Shown here one piece after another: positions 32,824 through 40,986 of a stretch of DNA of 49,408 nucleotides. The translations under genes were made by a program, and so were the position numbers. The stretch is taken from the NCBI GenBank assembly GCA_900660155.1, contig CABFPE010000041.1:632371-681778 (forward strand), in the 5' to 3' direction. The notes below the pieces were generated by a model that was given only the letters and a program-made list of their open reading frames with translations, did not search any database and was not told where the DNA came from. This DNA comes from Hofstenia miamia. Its lineage: Eukaryota; Xenacoelomorpha; Acoela; Hofsteniidae. The stretch's first letter is position 1, and every line of letters starts with the position of its first letter.

Positions 32824-33132
32824 ATGCATATTGCTCAATATATAATTAGTGTATTATTAAGTTGTTTAGAGAAATTCATAAATAAAATTAGATTCATTTC
32901 CTGGCTATATGTATTTAATTCCATTACTAATTATGAAGTTTTTTCTCACGGTGTTGTTACTTTTAAAAATTTACAAATGTTTGCAATAGTAGAATTCGAA
33001 AATAGGGAAGTGGAATATATTCCAAGGTGTTGGTTGATCAATAAAGAAATGGCCCGGTATCAACTAGCGGTGGTAGTGGTTTTCGTAAAAAATGGCATTG
33101 TCGAAAGACAACTGGTCTATTTTCAAAGTTAA
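32824..33132 (+). CDS. Unassigned open frame with VEFxxxxVExIP...WL motif
   Basis: The 102-codon frame starts with ATG at 32824 and stops at 33132. The first half is hydrophobic without a clear domain. The second half reads FAIVEFENREVEYIPRCWL. That resembles the short VVEFxxxxxVEVVPxxWL motif that I associate with N-terminal parts of BEN-domain or transposon-linked proteins in arthropods. The frame begins only 26 bases after the transposase pseudogene ends, so it may be the second ORF of the same element, read through or left as an exon. No zinc finger or BEN domain follows; instead there is a TA microsatellite. Coding status is doubtful. Confidence 0.3.
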   Translation: MHIAQYIISVLLSCLEKFINKIRFISWLYVFNSITNYEVFSHGVVTFKNLQMFAIVEFENREVEYIPRCWLINKEMARYQLAVVVVFVKNGIVERQLVYFQS

Positions 33133-33159
33133 ACTTATTGATTATGCAGGTAAAAGTTC

Positions 33160-33164
<5 letters not shown>

Positions 33165-33204
<40 letters not shown>
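33165..33204. repeat. (TA)20 microsatellite
   Basis: Uninterrupted TA dinucleotides. It lies at or near the 3' border of the minus-strand LINE. Confidence 0.95.
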
Positions 33205-33206
<2 letters not shown>

Positions 33207-33299
33207 CTAATTTAATTGTCCAATGAATTACAGAATCTTGCTTCTTCCAAATTAACTTGTGTTCTTTGTTGCAGAGTATTAATTCATACCATACAATGC

Positions 33300-34300
33300 A
33301 ATATATTTTGCATCTAGTGTATCTAATTAAAAAAATCTTGTGGCAAACAATTCGAAAAAATGTCTAAATGAAGAATTGAAGTGTGCAATGTTAGAAATTT
33401 TTCCATTGATGAAATCTTTAAAATTAAGAGACGCAATCATTGGAACTCCAAGATAATTAGCAACATCACTAACTTAAATTTGTTAGTAATCAATTTTTAC
33501 GGACAGATTTTTAGATTGTGGTTGCAGCATGATAAACTTAGTTTTTTACTAAATTTAGAGTTAGTTTATTTCTGCCAATCCAGTCTTAATCTTAGATAAT
33601 TCGTTATTTAGGTTATTTAGAACAGATTGTTTATCATTGCTAGTACAATACAATGCAGTGTCATCTACATATTGAAACAGACTGGAGGGATTGATGTCAT
33701 CATTCATATATAATATTAGGAGAGGGCCAAGTATGAAACCTTGTGGTATTCCGTTATTTATTAAGAGTACTAATTTATTTTAACAGTTTGGCATCGATTA
33801 CAAAGAAAAAATTTTATTAAATTATTGGAGTCGTTGCTGAAGCCATACCTATGCAGTTTGATGGCACATACTGCCAAATGCTTTGGACAGATCTAAACAG
33901 CATATACCATCTTATAAAGACTTATTTATTGCATCTTTTCAATGTTCTATTGCATACATTAAGTCTTCTAGAGATGAGAGTTTATTTCGGAATGAAAACT
34001 GTGTGGAACTAATATCGGCGTTATCATTCTAGTACATATATATATTTTTTTTGTACAGACTGTTTCTAGTAATTGAACTATCTTCCTATATCTGTGACAC
34101 ATATGCTTGCAGTCAGCATATGTGTCACAGATAAAGGACGATAGTTTAAGGGAATTTGGTAATTTTTTCTTTTAAATACTGGTGCTACAATAGCATATTT
34201 TTGAATTCTGGCGATTTAGGAGTGACGAAATATTTAATATACATTTCAACAGACGAAGAGTACGCAAAAATACAACTTTGAAAATGAAGTTGGTCACATT
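33300..34300 (-). pseudogene. LINE reverse transcriptase domain remnant
   Basis: Minus-strand text in shifting frames: VAPVFKRKNYQIPLNYRPLS (about 34190-34130), QFSFRNKLSSLEDLM (about 34010-33960), DLSKAFG (about 33885) and GIPQGFILGPLLILYMNDD (about 33755-33700). Then come LFQYVDDTALYCTS with the catalytic YVDD (about 33680), NKLTLN, KTKFIMLQPQ and NYLGV (about 33460). These are the conserved reverse-transcriptase blocks of non-LTR elements. The catalytic YVDD is intact but the frame is broken at least four times, once at a perfect 19-base hairpin. A plus-strand open frame at 33381-33599 is a shadow. Confidence 0.85.
34089..34133. repeat. Perfect 19-base inverted repeat with 7-base loop
   Basis: TATCTGTGACACATATGCT at 34089-34107 is exactly complementary to AGCATATGTGTCACAGATA at 34115-34133; the loop is TGCAGTC. 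It falls inside the reverse transcriptase just after the NYRPLS block, where related elements have no such hairpin. Perfect arms in an otherwise decayed gene suggest a recent inverted duplication. Confidence 0.95.
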
Positions 34301-34308
34301 GGTAGGAC

Positions 34309-34718
34309 CAGAGTGGCAAATGGGTCACATATTTTGACCCACGACCCAATCCGCAAACAATTGACCCATGAACCAACCCGACCCATTGGATGTTGAACCA
34401 CGACCCGACCCATGGGTCAGACAGTCAGCTTTGCACCCGAGTTGTATTTGAAAATGTTTGACAAAGCCAACATGAAAAAAATGTAATTAACATTAATTTA
34501 AGAGTAAGTTTTATATAGAATAGCAGATCTTATACTAAATTCAAGTACGTGGTTAGTTTTCCACTTTTTCAGGGAAATCCTTCAAGCAGTACATTTCTCT
34601 GATTCGGGAATTTTGATTCATGACATGACCCTAGCAAGTGTGACCAACAACCCGAAGGGATCCAATATTTGTTTGACCCAATCCGCGGTTCGGGTTGGGT
34701 CCACCCGTTTGCCACATG
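34309..34718. mobile_element. hAT MITE inserted in the LINE
   Basis: The ends are CAGAGTGGCAAATGGGT (left) and CATGTGGCAAACGGGT (right, reverse complement), the CAnxGTGGCAA form of hAT tips. GACCC/GGGTC words repeat inside both ends. Flanking 8-mers GGTAGGAC (34301-34308) and GCTAGGAC (34719-34726) match at 7 of 8, an 8-base hAT target duplication. 410 bases, no coding capacity. It lies between the LINE linker and its reverse transcriptase, so it is younger than the LINE. Confidence 0.85.
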
Positions 34719-34824
34719 GCTAGGACATTTTTATTTCTTCTCATTAATTACGAGGATATGTTGCTTGACTTCGTATTCTCTTATAAAATTAAAATCGAAT
34801 GTTTTTACAATTTCTATGGTATTT

Positions 34825-35163
34825 TCATAATGTTTTTCGTTTCCTTTTGTATTGACCCATATATATGAAAACTGAATTCATTATGTCAGCAATATTTTTC
34901 TCAACAGTGATTTTTACTTCATTATGAAAAATTTCCGTTATACTGCAGTGTTTCCTGTTTTCGCAAAGCTTATCAACATAACTCCATCTATCACTATTAG
35001 TTTTTAGTTTGTTAGAGGTTTTCAAGCACTCTTTTTGAATACTGACTTTCTCTAGAAACTTAGTTTTATTGTTTGAAATAATGTATTTTTGTAAAGACAT
35101 CCTGGTTAGTGTTTTCTTCCATGCATTGATTAATTCAGCAAGGTTGTCCTTTGCAATTGTCAA
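34825..35163 (-). pseudogene. LINE linker region between endonuclease and RT
   Basis: A 112-codon frame. The text AWKKTLTRMSLQKY, DRWSYVDKLCENRK, ITEIFHNEVK and ADIMNSVF fits the linker of non-LTR elements (K/R-rich stretch, then W(K/R)xIxxL..., I...G..I.d...IAn.fN.yF). The start codon is not meaningful because the original ORF2 began at the endonuclease. The frame breaks at both ends. Confidence 0.65.
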
Positions 35164-35596
35164 ATTTTTAAAAACCTAGATACATTAACTAATTAATAAA
35201 GACTAAGTATTATTGGTGACTTCAACTTTTCAAATATGGAAAATCGATTTTAAAATTTCCAATATAAAATATAGAAATGGCATTTTTACAAATTCACAGG
35301 TTTTAAACCACTAACAGGATAAAATTTCCTATGTATTGAAGTATTAGGTATAGATGTATAGCCTTTGTAGAAATAATTTTCTAAAGTGAGGTATGGAAAT
35401 GACATTAAGCTAAAATCGATCGGCTTATGGCGTGATTAATATTTTGGGTATATTGTGCTTTGTATCTTGAGTTTTCTGACGTGAGTAAAACCTTCTTGGT
35501 TGTTGCCTGAAGTCATTGGTAACTCAAAATCTTGGAGCAGCTAATTTTCAAAAATGTAGAAATCGGATCTTGACAACATCATGTTGCAAGAGCCTT

Positions 35597-35980
35597 TTAT
35601 AAAAGTAATTGACAAGTTTTGCATAAGATGACCCAGCAAGTTGGAAAAATACCAGTATAAGTGGCACTTCGACATTGTTCAAGTTTTAAAATGCGTGACA
35701 TTGTTTTAATAGCAGTATTTGACCATCCTCCTAAGACATCAGCTGCTAGAGGGACAAACAGAATCCCTTCTTTTTCACATGAAATTGCATGAGTTTGATA
35801 TTTCCTCTCTTCTGCTTGGCTTACATTGATTTTTTGCTCAGGCGCATGAAGTTTTAATATATTTTCTACGTCATGTAGATAGTACTCTATCAAATCATCA
35901 ATGTTTGCAACATTATTAAGTCTATCCCAATTATGGTTATCAATGTCTCGTATGAAGTTCTCTAACTTATTTATATACAA
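35597..35980 (-). pseudogene. Chimeric frame: LINE linker fused to other retroelement tail
   Basis: The first ~65 codons (from 35980) read FIRDIDNHNWDRL, DDLIEYYLHDVENILKLHAP, the HAP-containing linker after a LINE endonuclease. The text then switches to EGILFVPLAADVLGGWSNTA and a basic-hydrophobic tail. That resembles the FxPLaxExLGGW tail found after reverse transcriptases in other animal retroelements; the identification is from memory and tentative. The junction near 35785 is therefore probably an insertion border, with foreign sequence extending to about 35190, where linker text resumes. Confidence 0.55.
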
Positions 35981-35999
35981 CGATTTATCAAAAATGATT

Positions 36000-36290
36000 A
36001 AGGCGTGATGGTCTAAGTAATTGCATTTATTAACGTATGGCTGAAATAGTGTGGGATGGTTTGTAAGTAAATAGCCAATTAGTGAAGCACTGCGAGAGCT
36101 TGACCGAGTAGGAATTTATAGAATGAAGATGATTCGCATTAATGAACTCCTTAAGCAGGTATGCTTACTTCTTATCAAAGTAAAATATGTTCTAATCTCC
36201 ACATAGTATTATAATGTCAAAATGGTCTATTCGTCTAAATTCATCGAATTTATACTCAATGAATACATTTAGATATTGCTTGTGAGGGGA
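36000..36290 (-). pseudogene. LINE APE endonuclease, C-terminal part
   Basis: The minus strand reads RRIDHFDIIILCGD near 36215, the GDFN region of apurinic-like endonucleases with the third position altered, then TRSSSRSASLIGYLLTN and NKCNYLDHHAL near 36005, the terminal SDH catalytic block. Frameshifted. It is separated from the N-terminal endonuclease block by about 1.8 kb of inserted DNA. Confidence 0.7.
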
Positions 36291-36399
36291 GCATGAGACA
36301 TTACGGGAGCCTAGAATTACAAAGTTTTAAGTGCATTTTGAGTAGTTTTGAGAAAGCAGTAGTTGAAAATTTGCAGTTAAATGATATTTTTAAGTCTTT

Positions 36400-38040
36400 T
36401 CTTGTTGGTGAAGATAATTAGTGTACGAATGAACATTTTTAGAAACATTTCAATATCAATTACTTTTTTATAAGAGAGGGATAAGAAAATTTTGTCATAT
36501 AAAATTTTTTAACTCCAAAAATTTTGGGCTATGTTTAGGATTACAATATTCTATTTGCAATTTTGTAAGAAAATGCGGTTGAGCAAGACAAAAACATGAA
36601 TATGTTACAAACTAAGATATAACGCGGTTTTACATGGCATGTTTATTAACATTTGTTGTTAAATAAACAAGGGTAAATGGGCACATTTCAAAACTTATAA
36701 AAATAGGATTTGAGAAGAGCTATTTGACAAATACATAATGTAAGAAAACATGTTAGACTTTAGATTAAAAACGACAACATATTATTATAAACAGCAGATT
36801 TCCAATTCAAACTCAAACTGCCAACTTGAAAGTTGCATTACAGAAAAAATTGTACCAGCATCATTTTCTCATGACTTTGATTCATAGCACAATAATTTTT
36901 AATGACACAAAAATCAAAACTAAAAGAAAACCTTAAGAAGTCAATGTAAAAAATTGAAATGACTTTAAGAGTGACTTTGTGTAACAATGGAGATTTAAAT
37001 GGGGTGCACACAAAAACTTAGAACCAGAACTTGGCGCAAAAATTAAAGAATAGCAAAATAATATAAATTGCCTGTACAAGAGGAGCATTAACTTTAGAAT
37101 TGTTCTGAGTGAGGTTATCTTGTTTTGGAGTAAAGCTTTAATAACTTGTCCAAGGAATTTGTAGTAGGTGGTTTATAAACTGGAGCGGTTATTAATTTTC
37201 TCTCAAAAGTCTTCGGTGCAATGTCAACATCTTGAAATGTTTCAGTTTGAAAAGAATCTAGAAATTTATTAATTGTGGATTGCTGTTAAATTCTAAACAA
37301 TTGACTTTTGAGCTGAAGGTTTGAGGAAATATTTGAAAATAAAAAATGCTCTTTTCTCATCTGCATAACCTTATAAGGTCTATTTACCTTAAGCAAAATT
37401 GTTATGAAAGAAAGAGAACAAGACATTGCACTATCCATTGCCTTTTCAATTTGAGCAGCACCATTACCAGGGCTACTGTATTTCATAGTAAATTTTGTTT
37501 TATGTTGATTGTCAAAAAGAAACTTTTAAATGACAATGAGTATGAGGCTGTTCATATTTTGCTGGACACAACTATTTGACCAAGTAGTAACATGTGTAAA
37601 ATCTGCAAGAATGCTTTTCAAAATGACAGTCATGTCACTGTCAAGTCATTTCCACTTCTGTTAGCAGATGTTTTCATCCAAACTGCACACCACCTTTTCT
37701 TATTGGAACGGAAACATTCGCAGTTAAGTTATACATATTTAAATTGCTGTGGTAAAAAAATAACTTAATATTGGCTCTTGGAGAAGCAATCAAATTTTCA
37801 AGATCAAGAGTTATAACACGTTTTTCTTTATCTTTTCTGGCTATTAGCCCTCATTGCATCTTTCCCCTTGGTGTGAATATCTCTTTCTCATGTCAGCTTT
37901 GGTGTCAACAATCCGTCCCTTCTGAACAATTTTGAATTTTCAGTCATCACGCCTGCAGATAAATGTTTGTAATTCTAAACTGAAACCCATTTGTACTAAA
38001 AAACTTTGTAATTTTGAACATGCTAACAAATCCACATAGA
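36400..38040 (-). mobile_element. DUF7869-like element fragment inside the endonuclease
   Basis: Minus-strand text RVITLDLENLIASPRAN (about 37830-37780), TWSNSCVQQNMNS (about 37585-37550) and MKYSSPGNGAAQIEKAM followed by KVNRPYKVMQMRKEHF (37486-37330) matches the order of a DUF7869-type protein found in transposon-rich invertebrate genomes (ITLDLQxxLxxPxL..., YSxPGHSxIQExDxxHS, VIQMxxxDF). Many stops. It sits between two halves of one LINE endonuclease, so it inserted there. Borders are estimated; no terminal repeats or target duplication were found, and the low-complexity part 36310-37100 is unassigned. Confidence 0.55.
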
Positions 38041-38179
38041 ATTCACCGTCCATATTTATAGTGCAGATAGAAAGCGTTGCTTGAAATCCCATAGGCAAGA
38101 AAAATCAATTTTAGCAAAAGTTTCAGATAGAACTTCGTAATTCTAGGTTGGTGATTAAGTAAAAGAGTCTTACGCACAT

Positions 38180-38480
38180 CTGATTTAACCCAAAAACTTT
38201 CAAAAACATTATTGTTAGGCTGATCAATGCAAATCTCTTTCATACGCAGATATTTTGGTGCAATTATAGCTAATCCTCCTCCTATCTTTCCTTCCCGATT
38301 CTTGGTAAATACATCAAATTTGTCCGGGATAGAGTTCCATGTTTGATATCTTCATGTTGGGTAAAGCATATTTCTGTGATGCACAAAACTTGTTGCCAAA
38401 GTGACTAGCCGAATTAATGAAATTTTTGTGAGAAGTGGTTAAGTTATGAGAATTTAAAACTACAAATTTTCATTCATTTT
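38180..38480 (-). pseudogene. LINE APE endonuclease, N-terminal part
   Basis: In shifting minus frames the text reads VVLNSHNLTTSHKNFINSA (about 38470-38415), NSIPDKFDVFTKNREGKIGG and GLAIIAPKYL (38335-38255), and NNNVFESFWVK (about 38205-38180). The GGGLAI and FExxWV blocks are diagnostic of LINE endonucleases. The 66-codon frame at 38043-38243 covers the end and then runs into unrelated sequence. Confidence 0.7.
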
Positions 38481-38600
38481 TAACTACAGTCAAAAAATTT
38501 TGAAAAAAAATACATGTTCCTCAATAACATCAGGTCCTGGATTAGGTTTAACATCATTGCTTTGTTTAATATTTGGTTTGAGCATAATTGGCAAGGGCAA

Positions 38601-39306
38601 TCATATAAAATACAAATAAAAAATTACATACACATTTGATTTCTTAAATCTTTCGAAGAATTTACATAACAACTGCTCTAAATTTAACTTGGTTTTTGGC
38701 TTCCGATTTAAATTCGAAGTAGGCTTAGGTTTTCGTCGAATGCTAAAATGCTTTTTAATTGCAATCGCTAATTGTGAAACTCGAAATCTAGAGTACTGTA
38801 CAGAATTGTTATTTCGAAAAATATGTTCTATCTCAATTGTCTGTTCCATTTCCTTCAGAAATTGATTTGTTTCTTTTAATAATTTAGACTTTAGTTTCTT
38901 GGTAGTCACATGGCGGGTCAATGTCAGTGAAGATCACATTCTCAGGTTTGATCCTATTACAAACAGAATGTTTTAATTCTTTGATATTGTTTTTAATCTT
39001 TATTACATCAATATTAAGACGAACATCATTGATTCTTACATTGAATAGAAGTCTTTCAACAGGTAATTTATCTTGTAATAATTTAATCATATCTGAAATG
39101 TCAATTCCAGAATATCTATGTATAACAGTATAATCATCTCCCAGAAGGTATCTTGGTCTACGATGTTGTAGTCTAGAATCACCAATGATTAAAACATGGG
39201 CTTTAAAAGGTGAAACTAAAGTTGGTGACAGTAAATTTTCTTTATGCTTTTTAAACAGAGTTGAATCCAGTTCCATAAGATTATCAGGATTGAATTGGTA
39301 AAACAT
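38601..39306 (-). pseudogene. LINE first ORF with SGNH-like esterase domain, frameshifted
   Basis: Two overlapping frames (39306-38884 and 38921-38601) form one protein. The first reads MFYQFNPDNLMELDST, then VLIIGDSRLQHRRPRYLLGD, IDISDMIKLL, RLLFNVRINDVRL and NVIFTDIDPP; the second continues LKSKLLKETNQFLKEMEQ. GDSR, the N-containing NDVR block and the DIDPP strand match blocks I, III and the pre-terminal strand of SGNH hydrolases; the final DxxH is not visible. SGNH-type domains are known in the first ORF of some CR1-like LINEs. One frameshift near 38900 separates the two halves; otherwise the ORF is well preserved for an element this decayed. Confidence 0.6.
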
Positions 39307-40344
39307 ATTTGCTAATTTAGTTTTACTTAAATTTTGATTGGTTTCCTTGAGTTAATCTAGAGTAATATAACTGCTATGTAGTTTTCGTAAGAATTCCATG
39401 AGCCTGACAAAAACTGACTGTCCTCTGAGAAGTCAAAGTTACTACTACTACTACTACTAAATGACTTCAATTTGCTACTAAAGCACTACTAACTTAATTT
39501 AACAATAAAAAAGATTTAAGAAAAACAAAGCTCTTTACAAATATCAAATTAATTCAATTTATAAATTGATCTAGTTTGTCTGTAATTTCAAGATAAAAAC
39601 CATGAGCAAGCAACTGCCAATGAAAATAGAAAAAACTAGCTTATTGAAAATTCGAAAATTGTCCCATGAAATCGACTTGATTCCTTGATGCAATCAAAAT
39701 GACTGCAAGCACACTAGGCAGATATTATAACTTATTGTATATATATATTTTTTTTTGTTCAACAAAATTTTGAATTTTGTATTTGATTGATTACGAAAAG
39801 TTTTTGATTTTTACGGGGCTTTCTAAACTGTATTTAAAGCAAAATGCAATAGTTGCATGAAAATTTACAATTTTCCCACACTATTTATAGTTTGTTTAAT
39901 TAGCTTTGGCTCCAGATAATTTCATTATTGCTTTGCATTTCAATGATAAACGTTTTAAAGTGATTGAAATTGACTGAGGTTACATCATTCACTTAAGAGT
40001 TTTAGTAACATGAAGAAAAGATGACCAGTTACCAGCAGTCAAATTTTATTTGAAACAATATAGTTTAGAAATCAGATGAATTGTTGTATATAGCAACATT
40101 TACACATGAAATCTACAAAGAAGAGCACATTTCAATTCTGTTTTGAACTATGTGAAGTTAAGACTCAATAGATAGAAGTTCAAGGGTTTAATAATCATGT
40201 GCAATGTCCTGATACTTAGACTTCTTAACAACACTAGAATGGATATGAATTTTAATACATGGGAAGCAGTAGCTGCAAACACAAAATCTTAATTCAGAGA
40301 TTCAATGCTAGCATTACATCCTTGCCAAATCTTTTGAATTTTCA
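39307..40344. other. Intergenic between LINE and channel fragment E
   Basis: No gene recognised. A short (ACT)n run lies at about 39438-39460. The 5' end of the LINE is not sharply marked. Confidence 0.45.
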
Positions 40345-40556
40345 CTAGTATGTTTTCTAGTGAACTTCGTAACTAATAAAGTAATACATGAATTTCCAAA
40401 GTTTCAAAAAATTCAAAAAAGGTTTTGCATTTGCTTCAATTATAACACCTGCAGTTCCTATGAAATCACTAATTTATTTCCAAAAACAACTTCTTAGGTC
40501 ATATTCAAGAATTTTTACCCAATTGGATTCTAAAATTATATTCATGTTGGCATAGT
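40345..40556 (-). pseudogene. DEG/ENaC second membrane segment, isolated fragment E
   Basis: The minus strand reads ESNWVKILEYDLRSCFWK, stop, then ISDFIGTAGVIIEANAKPFL, a degraded version of the ETNWLRILEYDLRVSFWN and SDIGGTAGLIMGASAVTLL of the paralogues. The GAS filter reads EAN, and an in-frame stop precedes the membrane segment. No other channel exon is adjacent; the intact gene lies 430 bases upstream on the same strand. It is the 3' tail of an older tandem duplicate. Identified only at the DNA level, since no open frame covers it. Confidence 0.75.
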
Positions 40557-40986
40557 GAATAGCAAAACCATTTCGAAAAAAATTCCGCATTAATTAGTTT
40601 TAAATTTTTGCATTCCATTTGCAAATTCATCACAAAGGTGTGACAATTATCTCGCTGATTGTGAATTGCACCTAATTCCCTTTTATAAGGATATTTATTT
40701 TGAGTAAATGAAAGGCTACAACAAATCATCTATTAAATATATTGTTATGTGAGAAATCAACATTCAATGTTTTTGAGTATATGAATACAAAATATTTAAT
40801 GACACTTTTATTTTTATGAAGGTGAGATGAAGGATGCTGGCAATGGTAATCATGCTGAGATAGTCCATGCAACATTGATTTGATAAAATGACCGCAACTT
40901 CCATATATATTTACAAATGAGAAAACACTACATTTAACCAAACAATTTTGACTTGTAAATCAAGATCATAGTGCAATCTCTCATCA
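40557..40986. other. 3' flank of the intact channel gene
   Basis: No gene. A minus-strand AATAAA at 40812-40807, about 175 bases after the stop codon, is a candidate polyadenylation signal for the intact channel gene. The minus frames 40505-40729 and 40726-40941 have no recognised domain. Confidence 0.4.
40807..40812 (-). terminator. Candidate AATAAA polyadenylation signal
   Basis: TTTATT on the plus strand gives AATAAA in the direction of the channel gene, some 175 bases downstream of its stop. In AT-rich DNA this word is frequent by chance, so support is only positional. Confidence 0.3.

Larger units (their letters stand above)
33230..39306 (-). mobile_element. APE-type LINE with nested insertions, dead
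   Basis: On the minus strand the order is: SGNH-like first ORF (39306-38601); the start of an APE endonuclease with the KIGGGLAIIAPK block (about 38210-38290); an intervening DUF7869-like fragment; the rest of the endonuclease (IIILCGD at about 36215, then TRSSS and a final LDHH near 36005); a linker (35980 to about 35790 and 35163-34825); a hAT MITE; and the reverse transcriptase (about 34300-33300). That is the standard ORF1-EN-RT order of CR1/Jockey-group LINEs. Stops and frameshifts are frequent. The 3' end is unclear because homology fades before the TA microsatellite. Confidence 0.8.

Noticed and set aside
34185..34376. 63-codon minus frame as a gene
   Set aside because: It spans the border of the hAT MITE and the LINE, so it is a chance fusion of two elements.
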